Shown: positions 27,046-36,661, numbered from the stretch's first letter. The stretch: DNA of 64,000 nt from Burkholderia sp. WSM2232 (GCF_000472545.1 NZ_AWZV01000038.1:124-64123), one strand, 5' to 3'. Notes: generated by a model from the sequence alone, not told the origin. Numbers and translations are program-made.

Positions 27046-27969
27046 ATGGCAGAACCGAGACCGTCACCGCCGCATGCGAGTGTGCATTCGATCGATCACT
27101 TCGCGCTCAACGTTCCCTCGATCGCCGATGCGGAGCGTTTCTACACCGCGTTCGGGCTCGATGTCGCGCGTGGGGACGCGGGCGAGCTCGAACTGCGCGC
27201 CGCGGATGGCCGGCGCTGGGCGCGCATTCTTCCCGCGGCGGGCAAGTCGCTCGCGTACCTGAGCTTCAACTGCTTCGACTATGATCTCGACACGCTGCGC
27301 GCTCAGACGCGTGCGGCTGGGGCAGGGTTCGTCGCGGGAGACGGCATCGGCTTCTGGTTCCACGATCCCGACGGCAATCTGATTCAGGTAAAGGCGGGAC
27401 CGAAGACCAGCCCATCATCAAAGACGCCGCACGGGATCGAAGGAACGCCGGCGGACCGGCGCGGCAACTGCGCGCGATCCGCCGTGAAGCAGGTCCGTCC
27501 GAACCGGCTCTCGCACGTACTGCTGTTCTCGCCCGACGTGCCGCGCGCGCTCGACTTCTACAGCGCAGCGCTGGGCCTGCGTCTTTCCGACAGATCGCTC
27601 GACATCATCGCGTTCACGCATGCGCCGCACGGCAGCGATCATCACCTCGTCGCGTTCGCGAAGAGCAGCGCGCGCGGCTGGCATCACGCGGCGTGGGACG
27701 TGGACGACGTGAACCGCGTCGGCGAAGGGGCCGCGCAGATGGCCGCCGCCGGCTTCGCGAAAGGCTGGGGCACGGGACGCCATGTGCTCGGCTCGAACTA
27801 CTTCCACTACGTCGAAGATCCCTGGGGCTCGTTCTGCGAGTACTCGGCAGACATCGACTTCATCTCGGCGGGACACACGTGGGCGGCCGGCGATTTCGCG
27901 CCGGAGGATTCGCTTTACCTGTGGGGACCGCCCGTGCCCGACAACTTCATACGCAACACCGAGGCGTGA
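27046..27969 (+). CDS. Type I extradiol dioxygenase (VOC family)
   Basis: 307 residues in two VOC modules. The second carries the Fe(II) triad: His in NRLSHVLLFS, His in GWHHAAWDV, Glu in GSFCEYSADI; the HYVEDPWGS segment is typical of BphC/catechol 2,3-dioxygenase relatives. The first module lacks ligands, as usual. It cleaves a catechol-type ring next to the diol. A 40-residue proline/serine-rich linker between modules (about residues 110-150) is longer than in BphC. The start at 27046 follows GGAGG; the ATG at 27034 overlaps that site. Confidence 0.87.
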   Translation: MAEPRPSPPHASVHSIDHFALNVPSIADAERFYTAFGLDVARGDAGELELRAADGRRWARILPAAGKSLAYLSFNCFDYDLDTLRAQTRAAGAGFVAGDGIGFWFHDPDGNLIQVKAGPKTSPSSKTPHGIEGTPADRRGNCARSAVKQVRPNRLSHVLLFSPDVPRALDFYSAALGLRLSDRSLDIIAFTHAPHGSDHHLVAFAKSSARGWHHAAWDVDDVNRVGEGAAQMAAAGFAKGWGTGRHVLGSNYFHYVEDPWGSFCEYSADIDFISAGHTWAAGDFAPEDSLYLWGPPVPDNFIRNTEA

Positions 27970-28009
27970 AGCCTCTCGCATCACGACAAAACGAAAACAG
28001 GACGGAGAC

Positions 28010-29146
28010 ATGAAGCAAAAGATGATGGCGGCGGCGGGCGCGCTCGCGCTCAGCTGCGGCGCGCACGCGCAGAGCAGCGTCACGCTCTACGGGATTCTCG
28101 ACACCGGCATCGAGCTCGTCACGCATGCCGGACCCACCGACAACAAGGTCGTGCGCATGCCGGGCATCACCGGTTCGGTGCCGTCCCGCTGGGGACTGCG
28201 CGGCACCGAGGATCTCGGCGGCGGGTACGTGGCGATCTTCACACTGGAGAACGGCTTCAACGTGCGCTCCGGCGACATGAATCAGGGCGGGCGGCTCTTC
28301 GGCCGTCAGGCGTGGGTTGGCGTGTCGAGCCGCTTCGGCACGCTGAGCTTCGGGCGCCAGTACACGATGAGCTACTGGGCCATCGTCGATGCCGATCAGC
28401 TCGGGCCGGATATCTACGGCGGCGTCGGCTCGATCGATTCGTACATTCCCAATGCGCGCAGCGACAACACAGTCGCGTACAAGGGCACCTTCAGCGGCGT
28501 CACGATCGGCGGAACGTATGCGTTCGGCCGCGATTCCGCCGGCACCGGCAACTCGCCCGGACAGGGCACCTGCGCCGGCGCGATTCCCGGCGACTTCAAC
28601 GCATGCCGACAGTGGTCGGTGCTCCTGCGCTATGACGCGAGCGCATTCGGCGTCGCGGCATCGTACGACGAGCAGCGCGGCGGTCCGGGCGCGGCGGCCA
28701 ACATTTTCAACGGCACGACGCCGATTCCCCTGACCAACAGCCGCGACAAGGACGCCCGCACGCAAATCAACGGCTATTTCAAGGTCGGCCAGCTGAAGGT
28801 GGGCGGCGGCTGGCTCGGACGGCGCGTGGAAACCCTGTCGCCGGCGCTCGCCGATGTGCGTACCGACATCTTCTATCTCACAGGCACGTACTATGTGACG
28901 CCGACCGTGGTGCTCGATGGCGGCGTCTATCGCACGATCGACACGCATCAGGACACGCGCGCGACGCTCACCGCACTGCGCGGCACCTATCTGCTCTCCA
29001 AGCGCACGGCGGTGTATCTGCAGAGCGGCTACGTGTTCAATAGCGCGAAGGCGCGCTACACGCTGAGCCAGGGCGGCCCGGGCACGACGCCGAACGCGGG
29101 CGTGAGTCAGCTCGGCGTGATGGCCGGCATACGGCATTCGTTCTGA
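28010..29146 (+). CDS. Outer-membrane porin (Burkholderia OpcP/OmpC type)
   Basis: 378 residues with a signal peptide (MKQKMMAAAGALALSCGAHA) and the Gram-negative porin start QSSVTLYGILDTGIELVTHAG. LFGRQAWVGVSSRFGTLSFG, the strand leading to loop 3, and the C-terminal GIRHSF ending in Phe are family hallmarks of 16-stranded trimeric porins. The start is set by CGGAGAC. Being inside the operon it probably lets the aromatic substrate cross the outer membrane. Confidence 0.92.
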   Translation: MKQKMMAAAGALALSCGAHAQSSVTLYGILDTGIELVTHAGPTDNKVVRMPGITGSVPSRWGLRGTEDLGGGYVAIFTLENGFNVRSGDMNQGGRLFGRQAWVGVSSRFGTLSFGRQYTMSYWAIVDADQLGPDIYGGVGSIDSYIPNARSDNTVAYKGTFSGVTIGGTYAFGRDSAGTGNSPGQGTCAGAIPGDFNACRQWSVLLRYDASAFGVAASYDEQRGGPGAAANIFNGTTPIPLTNSRDKDARTQINGYFKVGQLKVGGGWLGRRVETLSPALADVRTDIFYLTGTYYVTPTVVLDGGVYRTIDTHQDTRATLTALRGTYLLSKRTAVYLQSGYVFNSAKARYTLSQGGPGTTPNAGVSQLGVMAGIRHSF

Positions 29147-29171
29147 CGGCTACCACGACACAGGAGACAGT

Positions 29172-30800
29172 ATGAATCGAACCTCGGATCGTTGGATGCG
29201 AAGCCGGGCGGCGCTGCTCGCCGTGGCGGGCATCGTGAGCGCATGTGGCGGCAACGACGACGCGCCCGATCCTGCGACGCAAACCCTCGACAATCACGTG
29301 ACCATCGCGTCGGGCAAGCTGAGCGGGAATGCCGCCGATGCATCGGGCGTCGTGAGCTTCAGGGGCATACCATACGCGGCCGCGCCCGTCGGAAATCTGC
29401 GCTGGAAGGAGCCGCGGCCCGCGCCTGCGTGGAGCGATATGCGCGACGCCACGAAGTTCGGCGCGAAATGCTGGGCCGCAGCCCCCTTCGGCGGCGCGAT
29501 TGCGACCGATGGCGTCAGCGAGGACTGTCTGTTCCTGAACGTCTGGAGCAGCGCGAAGACGCGCGGCGCGAAGCTTCCCGTCATGGTCTATATCCACGGC
29601 GGAGGCTTCCAGTTCGGCACGGGTTCCAGCGATTCGCTCGACGGCACCTCGCTCGCGAAGAAGGGCGTGGTCGTCGTCACGATCAACTATCGACTGGGCG
29701 TGCTCGGACATCTGTCCCGTCCCGATCTCGACGCCGAATCGGGCGGCCATAAGTCGGGCATGTACGGCATCGAGGATCAGATCGCGGCGTTGAGATGGGT
29801 GAAGACGAACATCGCGGCGTTCGGCGGCGACCCCGGCAACGTGACTGTATTCGGCGAATCGGCGGGCGCCCATGCAATCGGTCTGCTGATGGCGTCGCCA
29901 CTGGCGTCGGGTCTCTTTCATAAGGCGATCGGCGAGAGCGGTGCGTTCTGGGAAAGCGAGCACGGCGAGATGAAGCCCTATGCGGATGCGCAAGCAATGG
30001 GCATCGCGCTCGGCAATCGGCTCGGCGCGACCACGCTCGATCAGTTGCGCGCGATACCCGCGCAGCAGTTGCAGAGCGCGACGAACTGGACCTTCGCGAC
30101 CGATCCTGGCCTGACGAACTTCTCGCCGCTCGTCGACGGTTATGTGCTGCCTGAAAATCCTTACGTGCGTTTCATGAACGGGCGGCAGAACGACGTGCCG
30201 ATTCTCGTCGGCTGGAACAGCGACGAAGCAGCTGCATTCGCCAACCGCGCGTTGCCGCATCAGACGGTACAGGCGTTCACCGATGCCGCCGCCCGCGAGT
30301 TCGGCGCGGCGAACCTTCCGGCCTTCCTGCAGGCGTATCCGGCGGGCTCGCCCGAGCAGGCGGCGAAGTCCGCGCTGGCGCTGATCGGCGATCAGGTGAT
30401 CAAGTATCAGACGTGGGGCTGGGCCACGCAGCAATTGCGCACAGGGCGTTCGCCCGTGTATGTCTACCACTTCGAGCAGGCCTCGGCGTACAACCCCGTC
30501 GCGACTCACGCGACGGAGGTGCCCTATGTCTTCGGCAACCTAGCGCCCGCGAACGGCGTGGGTCCAGGCAGTCAGGATCTCACCGTGTCCGACGCGATGC
30601 AGTCCTACTGGACGAACTTCGCCCGCACCGGCGATCCAAACGCGTCCGGCCTGCCTCAGTGGCCGCGCTATGCGGGCTCGGGAAGCCAGACGATGCGCCT
30701 CGGCGCCGTCATGCAGGCGGGTGCCGAGGAGGGGACGGCGCGATATCGGTTTCTCGACAGTTTCAGGGTCGATGGGGTGATCGCAGTTAGTGCGCCTTGA
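29172..30800 (+). CDS. Type B carboxylesterase, exported lipoprotein
   Basis: 542 residues. The signal segment ends VSACGGN, a lipobox-like Cys, so export and lipidation are likely. The mature part is a carboxylesterase type B: FRGIPYAAAPVGNLRWK, EDCLFLNVW, oxyanion loop HGGGFQFG, nucleophile in FGESAGAHA, and the late catalytic His probably in THATEVPYVFGN. It should hydrolyse an ester in the periplasm or at the cell surface. The ribosome binding site is CAGGAGACAGT. It is last in the operon, where it could free the aromatic acid that the porin and transporter import. Confidence 0.92.
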   Translation: MNRTSDRWMRSRAALLAVAGIVSACGGNDDAPDPATQTLDNHVTIASGKLSGNAADASGVVSFRGIPYAAAPVGNLRWKEPRPAPAWSDMRDATKFGAKCWAAAPFGGAIATDGVSEDCLFLNVWSSAKTRGAKLPVMVYIHGGGFQFGTGSSDSLDGTSLAKKGVVVVTINYRLGVLGHLSRPDLDAESGGHKSGMYGIEDQIAALRWVKTNIAAFGGDPGNVTVFGESAGAHAIGLLMASPLASGLFHKAIGESGAFWESEHGEMKPYADAQAMGIALGNRLGATTLDQLRAIPAQQLQSATNWTFATDPGLTNFSPLVDGYVLPENPYVRFMNGRQNDVPILVGWNSDEAAAFANRALPHQTVQAFTDAAAREFGAANLPAFLQAYPAGSPEQAAKSALALIGDQVIKYQTWGWATQQLRTGRSPVYVYHFEQASAYNPVATHATEVPYVFGNLAPANGVGPGSQDLTVSDAMQSYWTNFARTGDPNASGLPQWPRYAGSGSQTMRLGAVMQAGAEEGTARYRFLDSFRVDGVIAVSAP

Positions 30801-31170
30801 GCGTGGTAGAGCGCGGCATCGGGCCAACAGCACGGTCCGGTTCCGTTCGGGGGCGTTCAACCGGCGGCAGGACGTCGGCGAGCTGATCGCCGCTGGCATC
30901 GCCGGGTGCGTCGAGAAGCCGGATTGGGCGGACGCGCTTTTCAGGCGGGCGGGGTCTACGTGCCGCGCTTGTTCTTCTATGCGAGTCCGCAGCCGGCCGC
31001 CGACGCACACGAGCGCACAAGCGCCCCAAACGCCGATATTGATGCGCAGGCGCATCTTACGCCGCGGCAGATCGATGTGCTCGAGCTGGACGTGGCCGAG
31101 GCCACGGTCAGGACACATCTCACGACGATCTTCAAGACGCTCAATGTTGGAAGCCGCGGGGAAGCGAGCG
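30801..31170 (+). pseudogene. LuxR-type response regulator remnant
   Basis: Two frames hold pieces of a NarL/FixJ regulator. The first (around 30850-30940) reads RQDVGELIAAGIAGCVEKPDW, like the end of a receiver domain. The second reads FQAGGVYVPRLFF and later LTPRQIDVLELDVAEATVRTHL then TTIFKTLNVGSRGEA. The LuxR helix-turn-helix is missing about 17 residues after RQIDVL, so its scaffold and turn are lost. The gene has a frameshift, an internal deletion and no N-terminus, so it is not functional. Confidence 0.75.
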
Positions 31171-31410
31171 GCTACCATCACGCACGGCCAGGCTTTCGAT
31201 CTGCTCGAATCATGTCGATCGACGCCGATGCCCGCGGCTCGCCTTCGCATGGAGCCTGGCGGTGCCTGGCATTACGCGCTGGATGCCGGTCGTCTTCCCG
31301 AAAAAACCGCGAACTGGCGGAGGGAAGTTCTAAGAGGGCGACTGAATAGCAAGGGGCGCAAGTAGCGGATCACGACCGGTGTTAGAGGCCCGTGGACCTG
31401 CGTCACTTTC

Positions 31411-32187
31411 TTAAACGCGAAGGGAGAAAGTTTCAACGTTCGCTTCAAGCGACGGCTCGCCAATAAAAAACCCCTGTCCGTCGATGTCAGGCAGAGTTTG
31501 GGCCCAGCGATACTGCTCCACAGTTTCGAGACCCGTCAGCACTACGCGTTTCCCATGATTCTGTGCCAACCGCACGAGAGACTCAATCATTCTTCGCGAT
31601 TCGTCGTTGACGAGGACATGCTCCATGAGCGATCGGTCAAATTTCACTATGTCCACCGGCAACTGCTGGAGGAGAGTAAATGAATTGAAACCGGCCCCAC
31701 AGCCATCGAGAGCTACGCGCGCGCCTGTACTTCGCACGGCCTGGATTGCATCGACAAGCCAGTCTAGTTGACCGGGATGAACTACGTCGGTAAGTTCTAT
31801 CTCGAAGTTTGCCGGGCACACGCGAAGTGACGTAAGCATCGCCTCGATTTTGCCTGGCAGATCTTTTTGACCTAGTTCGACGGCGGACAGGTTTATGGAA
31901 AGACCGAGCGTGTTGTGGCCTGCCGCTCTCCATTGTGCAAGTGTCTGCGACGCCCGGACTAGAAGCCTGTCTGTGAAACGACCTGCAAGATGCGAATCTT
32001 CCATCACGCTCACGAAATGCATAGGCTCGAGCACGTCGCCCCGTGGATGTTGCCACCTGATCAAACATTCGAAACCGCAGAGCCTGTTGTTCTGCAAATT
32101 GACCTTCGGTTGAAGAACGAAAAAGAATTCGTCTTGCGCTAGTCCGCGCTCCACGTCTTTAAAAACAGAACAAGCAGGCATGTGCAT
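31411..32187 (-). CDS. EAL-domain protein with altered active site
   Basis: 258 residues, a lone EAL domain without sensory or GGDEF part. The EAL motif is E40-C-L, and the Asn in LSINLSA, K182, E221 (GLETVEQ) and Q238 are kept. Two normally conserved acids differ: ELTE reads ELTD (D134), and the DDFGTG loop reads DGCGAG, so the second metal-binding Asp is G162. The domain may bind but not cleave c-di-GMP. The upstream region is shared with the divergent CHASE2 kinase. The GC content is lower than in the block to the left. Confidence 0.85.
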   Translation of the reverse strand: MHMPACSVFKDVERGLAQDEFFFVLQPKVNLQNNRLCGFECLIRWQHPRGDVLEPMHFVSVMEDSHLAGRFTDRLLVRASQTLAQWRAAGHNTLGLSINLSAVELGQKDLPGKIEAMLTSLRVCPANFEIELTDVVHPGQLDWLVDAIQAVRSTGARVALDGCGAGFNSFTLLQQLPVDIVKFDRSLMEHVLVNDESRRMIESLVRLAQNHGKRVVLTGLETVEQYRWAQTLPDIDGQGFFIGEPSLEANVETFSLRV

Positions 32188-32848
32188 TATCTAAACTGGT
32201 AGCATTGATTTTTACATTGTTGGCCGATACTGAGGGAGCGGCTATAGTCGCGCGCTAGTGCAATGCTCCTTGCACTTCACGAACCTGTGATTAATCTCCC
32301 CGAGCCAGGTAATCTGGTCTTATAAGGGAGTCCTGATAGTAAGTCAAGTTTAAAAAACTATTTAACTGAATCACCGCTTATTATTTAACGAGACCAAAAC
32401 GTCGCGCTTTGCCGTTAGGTGAACTATCCTGGTGCAGGCCGGTTCTGGCGTGTCGAGGGGACGAGCCGGACGTCCCACGTATTGCGCCAACGGTGCATCC
32501 GTTCGCAAACGAGGGCGGCTTGGTTGCGGATCCGTCGGCATTCGTCACAATTGTTGACATTTGCCGTACGCGTGCAGTCCTAGACCCTCCGTACAATCAT
32601 CTCGCGGTAAAGTAGTATCCGCCGCGCATATTCCGGACCATCACGGCATCGGGATGCGGGAGAACGATTTTTCCGGAGAACGTTTTGGGCAATTTTCAGA
32701 AACGAGATCACCGTTGTGTATCTATTCAATTGCGGTTTTTTGTCTCTGGCGCGACACAGGCGGCGCGGGAAAAAGCGACGTAAAATCCATTGAATTTTAA
32801 TGGCAAAAAATATCAAGCGATTGAAAATAATGGAAGCAACAAACGACA
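32188..32848. other. A+T-rich divergent region, EAL/CHASE2 kinase
   Basis: About 660 bases, much richer in A+T than the flanks, with promoters for both divergent genes expected. A dyad CCATT-N7-AATGG lies at 32787-32803, 46 bases before the kinase start. No copy of the direct repeat found in the lipid cluster is seen here. No gene was recognised; frames around 32381-32615 have no family resemblance. Confidence 0.4.
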
Positions 32849-35284
32849 ATGAATCAAGGGCGCGAGAACGCAAGTTGCCTGGTCAAGATTGCTTGCCGGT
32901 TTAGCCACGCTGGAAGACGTATTTATCGATTTGTAGCGAATTTATGCTTGAGAAGACGTCCGGAGTGGATTGGACACTGGTTGTGTTTTCTTATTGTGCT
33001 TCTATCGCTATGCCTTGGGGTTTGTGTAACCCCTTTTTTTCACCGCCTGGATCTGCAGTTGTTCGACGTTGAATCTAAATTTGCCCACCGTGTCCTGGCA
33101 AAGAAGATCGTTGTAGTCGCAGTCGATGAACGGACAATCGACGCCATAGGTCAATGGCCATTAAGCGCGGCGACACAAGCGGATCTGATCGATCGATTGA
33201 CGGACAGCAGGGTGTCCGCAGTGGGCTTCGACTTTATGCCTCGAGCCGCTGGCGACTCTGCCGGCAGTGTAGCGCTCGGCAATGCGATGAGACGGAACGG
33301 AAAGATAGTGACGAAGTTGCTACCCGCGGAATACTGCGATGATCACAAGGGAAGTTTCGCCACCAGGGGAACGTTGGCCGGTAATGCGGCGGGCCAAACG
33401 GAAGTTGATCGCGACCTCGATGGCCTTGTACGAAGCTTCCCATTGTTCGGGCAAGGCGTGTGCCCGCGTTGGCATATGTCCGCGCTTGTGGCTGCGCTGG
33501 CAGGGTTCACCGGGCCTTCGTCTGCACTGTATAGGGCCGCCTCCGCGACCAGTCGGTCTAATAGATTCAACGCCTACCTGCCGCTCGACAATGTGCCCAC
33601 ATACGAAAAATATTCGTACGTCGATGTTCTCCGTGGGCAGGTGCCGGAGAAGGCTCTCGAGGGCCGCATCGTACTCGTCGGCGTAACGGCCGAGGCTCTC
33701 GCGGCACATCTGGCGACACCGGCGGTTCGGAATCCCGCAATAGCTGGAGTCGAGTTCATCGCTGAGGCTGTTAATGCGTTGATGACATCTTCGCTCATCT
33801 GCATGGCTGAGCCGTGGTGGCAGGTGGTGTTCAGTGAGGCTTTTGTACTACTCGTATGTCTGGCAGTTTACGTGCGTGGTCCCCGTGGCGGCTTCGCCAT
33901 TACTGTTCTTCTGGCCGTATCGGTCATAGCTGCTTCAATCGTCCTTTTGACTTTCTGGCACATCTACCTGTCGCCCTATGCAGGCCTGCTGACCTGCCTG
34001 CTGGCGTACCCGTTATGGTCCTGGCGGCGACAAGAGGCACTTTTGCGGTTTTTGTGCGTGGAAGCTGGCAAGGCAGCATGGGAACCATCGCTGGCGGATC
34101 GGCACACACCGGATGAAGTCTTTGGGGACTTCATCCAGCGCCAATTGACTGTGGCAGGGTCGCTCTTTGAACGCGCACACCGGCAGCGTATCTTCGTTTC
34201 GAAATGGGTTGATAGCCTCCCGGAAGCGACGCTCGTCACAGATGGGGACGGTTATATAATTCTTTCGAACGAGCGAGTCAAAACATTGTGTGAGGACTCC
34301 CAACTGAAACGTTTTGACTGGGAATCGGTAGAGGGCCGCCATGTCTCAGACGTGCTTTTTGAAATCACAGCATCCCATAGGGCGATAGAGTTTGCGTCTC
34401 AGGCACTTGAGCTGTTCGCGTTGTGGACATCCGGGCACGATCTCCCCGCATCCGACGAAGCGAGGTTCTCGCAAGGATTCGAAGTAACAAGTGCGCGTGG
34501 CGGACGGTCCTTGCTGATCAAGTGCGCCCATATCAAGCCGTCTGCCCAACTTCAGGCTGCATTGATCTTTCATCTGGCAGATCTGTCGTCCGTGCGCAAA
34601 GCTGAGCGCCAGCGCGATACCGCGCTTCGCTTCGTATCGCATGACATGCGCGCGCCTCAGGCGGCTATTCTCGCGCTGGTTGAGCAGATGCAGCAAGAGC
34701 CGCCGCGTTTCACCACGCGACAGTTCGCGACTTTGGTAGGTCAATACGCAACCACTGCGCTGGGCCTCGCGGACGATTTCCTCTTTCTTGCACGGGCGGA
34801 GAGCCTGCCGCTCAAGCTGACGCGCATCGACCCTGCGCTGGTGCTCGGGGATGCGGTCGACGACCTTTGGCCACAAGCGTCGTCCAGGTCCATGGCCGTT
34901 AACCTGGCAGCAGAACCCGGAACAAGTGTCATTGCCGACGTACAGCTTTTGCGCCGTGCGTTTTCGAATCTGATTGGAAACGCCATAAAATTTAGCCCGA
35001 AATTCTCCACGGTCGATGTGCGACTGGCGCAGACCGATCGGCATTTGCAAATATCGGTAACCGACCGCGGCATTGGCATACCGGCGCACAAGAGTCAAAA
35101 CCTCTTTAGCGAATTCAGCAGGCTGGACGAGGGCGACCCAAGAGCTGGACACGGCTTAGGGCTTGCCTTTGTGAAAACGGTAATTGATTCACTGGGAGGC
35201 AAAATCGAAGTGAATTCGGCAATAGGACAAGGGACAACCTTCATAGTGTTTTTACCGAAAGTGGAAAGCGGGGGCGGTCACTGA
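32849..35284 (+). CDS. CHASE2-domain sensor histidine kinase
   Basis: 811 residues. One membrane helix at about 41-64, a periplasmic CHASE2 domain at about 66-330 (FDVESKFAH, VVVAVDERTIDAIGQWPLS), three more helices at about 329-393, a PAS-like region around 450-580, then the kinase core. The phospho-acceptor is H598 in RFVSHDMRAP. The ATP-binding domain has FSNLIGNAIKFSP (N box), DRGIGIP (G1) and GHGLGLA (G2). All catalytic elements are intact. It phosphorylates a response regulator on an unknown extracytoplasmic cue; the OmpR-type gene 277 bases downstream is the natural partner. The ribosome binding site is weak (GGAAG, 12 bases off). Confidence 0.92.
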   Translation: MNQGRENASCLVKIACRFSHAGRRIYRFVANLCLRRRPEWIGHWLCFLIVLLSLCLGVCVTPFFHRLDLQLFDVESKFAHRVLAKKIVVVAVDERTIDAIGQWPLSAATQADLIDRLTDSRVSAVGFDFMPRAAGDSAGSVALGNAMRRNGKIVTKLLPAEYCDDHKGSFATRGTLAGNAAGQTEVDRDLDGLVRSFPLFGQGVCPRWHMSALVAALAGFTGPSSALYRAASATSRSNRFNAYLPLDNVPTYEKYSYVDVLRGQVPEKALEGRIVLVGVTAEALAAHLATPAVRNPAIAGVEFIAEAVNALMTSSLICMAEPWWQVVFSEAFVLLVCLAVYVRGPRGGFAITVLLAVSVIAASIVLLTFWHIYLSPYAGLLTCLLAYPLWSWRRQEALLRFLCVEAGKAAWEPSLADRHTPDEVFGDFIQRQLTVAGSLFERAHRQRIFVSKWVDSLPEATLVTDGDGYIILSNERVKTLCEDSQLKRFDWESVEGRHVSDVLFEITASHRAIEFASQALELFALWTSGHDLPASDEARFSQGFEVTSARGGRSLLIKCAHIKPSAQLQAALIFHLADLSSVRKAERQRDTALRFVSHDMRAPQAAILALVEQMQQEPPRFTTRQFATLVGQYATTALGLADDFLFLARAESLPLKLTRIDPALVLGDAVDDLWPQASSRSMAVNLAAEPGTSVIADVQLLRRAFSNLIGNAIKFSPKFSTVDVRLAQTDRHLQISVTDRGIGIPAHKSQNLFSEFSRLDEGDPRAGHGLGLAFVKTVIDSLGGKIEVNSAIGQGTTFIVFLPKVESGGGH

Positions 35285-35411
35285 CTGGTGCTGTACGTTG
35301 CACACCTCGTCGAGCGTCTTCATCTGGCTAATTGCATGGGCATACCGCGTTGCACGCCCGCTCAGATAAACGATGCCGATTGCATCGGGCCGTCTATGCG
35401 GCGGCGGTGGG

Positions 35412-35450
35412 GTTCGCAAAAAGTTCAAACATATTTTTTGTTTCTATTCT
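35412..35450 (+). promoter_or_regulatory. Response-regulator promoter with direct repeat
   Basis: The repeat GTTCGCAAAAAGTTCA (35412-35427) has two TTC(A/G) half-sites 11 bases apart. Its second half-site, AGTTCA (35422-35427), occupies the -35 position, exactly 17 bases before a -10-like TATTCT (35445-35450). This is how PhoB-type activators are placed, so autoactivation is suggested. The start codon is 111 bases after the -10. Confidence 0.6.
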
Positions 35451-35561
35451 AGTATGGCTTCCGGTGTCGACAGCGTCATATCAGCAAAAGTTACGCGATC
35501 GGGGAAGGCGCCGACTCTATTCAATCTTGAGAAAAAGTAGGCCATGTCGCTCGGAGCACAT

Positions 35562-36359
35562 ATGCGCATTCTTGTTGTGGAGGACGATTCTGTTCAGGCT
35601 GAACTCGTCTTGGTCGCGTTGAGTTCGCTCAGCCATACCGTTGTGATCGCTGATGATGGAGAGAGGGCCATTCACTTACTGCAGTCCCAGCATTTTGACG
35701 CTGTTGTGCTTGATTGGCATCTTCCTAAATTAAGCGGCATTGATGTTCTGCGCTGGATCGGTAGCCGCACATCGAGTTACGGAGTACTCTTTTTGACAAG
35801 CCGCGTGGCTGAGATGGACGTTGTGCGGGCGCTCGAGGCGGGCGCTGATGACTACCTTGTCAAACCGTTCCGTACGGAGGAACTCGCCGCGCGGGTGAAC
35901 GCGTTACTACGGCGTGTGGCACGAACCGGGGGACCGGGAGAACGCATGTGCGTCGGTAGTTATGTTCTCGATCCAGTTGCACGTAGCATTACGCTGCGAA
36001 GCGCCAAAATTGAATTGACAACAAAAGAGTTCCAACTAGTGGAGACGTTGTTTGCCAACCTCGGCAAGATCATTTCCAGAGACTTGCTGGCTATGACCGC
36101 GTGGAAAAGGGAACTTAGCGTTCAATCGCGTTCGTTGGACACGCACATCTACAGAATCCGGCAAAAACTCAAGCTATGCCCGGAAAACGGACTTCGATTG
36201 TCGTCGATTTATACGCTCGGGTATCGCCTGGAATTTGTGCCCCCGGTTTCGTCTTTGCCGGCGGTTGAGAGCGAGCTTGCTGCCTTCGGACAATGCAGCC
36301 TTACCGACCAATCCGTGGCAAGCAGTGATTTTGCCGGTGCATTGTTACAAGCGGGATGA
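35562..36359 (+). CDS. OmpR/PhoB-family response regulator
   Basis: 265 residues. Receiver: acidic pair E7-D8-D9, phosphorylation site D51 in VVLDWHLP, T79 and K101 in DDYLVKPF. The winged-helix effector domain spans about 140-222 (LTTKEFQLVETLFANLG, then SLDTHIYRIRQKLKL and IYTLGYRLEF). About 45 extra residues follow, without a known motif. The start at 35562 follows GGAG at normal distance; the ATG at 35544 gives six extra residues. It is probably phosphorylated by the CHASE2 kinase and likely binds the direct repeats found six times in this region. Confidence 0.92.
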   Translation: MRILVVEDDSVQAELVLVALSSLSHTVVIADDGERAIHLLQSQHFDAVVLDWHLPKLSGIDVLRWIGSRTSSYGVLFLTSRVAEMDVVRALEAGADDYLVKPFRTEELAARVNALLRRVARTGGPGERMCVGSYVLDPVARSITLRSAKIELTTKEFQLVETLFANLGKIISRDLLAMTAWKRELSVQSRSLDTHIYRIRQKLKLCPENGLRLSSIYTLGYRLEFVPPVSSLPAVESELAAFGQCSLTDQSVASSDFAGALLQAG

Positions 36360-36416
36360 CGCGTGCTCAAGTAGCGGCAGAGTCGGCGTCTGTTACTTCC
36401 TCGCAGGTCCTTTGTA

Positions 36417-36431
36417 GTTCAAAAAAGTTCA
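36417..36431 (+). promoter_or_regulatory. Direct-repeat site before the acyl-CoA oxidase-like gene
   Basis: GTTCAAAAAAGTTCA: two TTCA half-sites 10 bases apart, the second copy of the cluster motif. It lies between the response regulator and the oxidase-like gene, oriented toward the latter, 230 bases before its chosen start. A -10 at the expected distance is not obvious. Confidence 0.55.
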
Positions 36432-36661
36432 GATTCTTCACTTCCCATTCGTGCCAATATGGCGTGCGTTGGGCCTGGCGGGAACGTGCTGGAAACCGCT
36501 GATCAGCTTCGCCTCAAGACGGTTCGATCGTAGCTTTCTGGATGCCGATGTCGAATGCCCGGCTTATGACAGATTGCGGCGATCGCCTGAACCGGGCTGC
36601 CCCGATCGACGCCCTCGAACTCGACAACCAGGCAGCATCCCAATCGACCAAAGGATTCGAC

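Noticed and set aside
32787..32803. CCATT-N7-AATGG dyad as a terminator
   Set aside because: The stem is only 5 bp, is A/T-rich and has no T-run; a regulatory role before the kinase gene is possible but unsupported.
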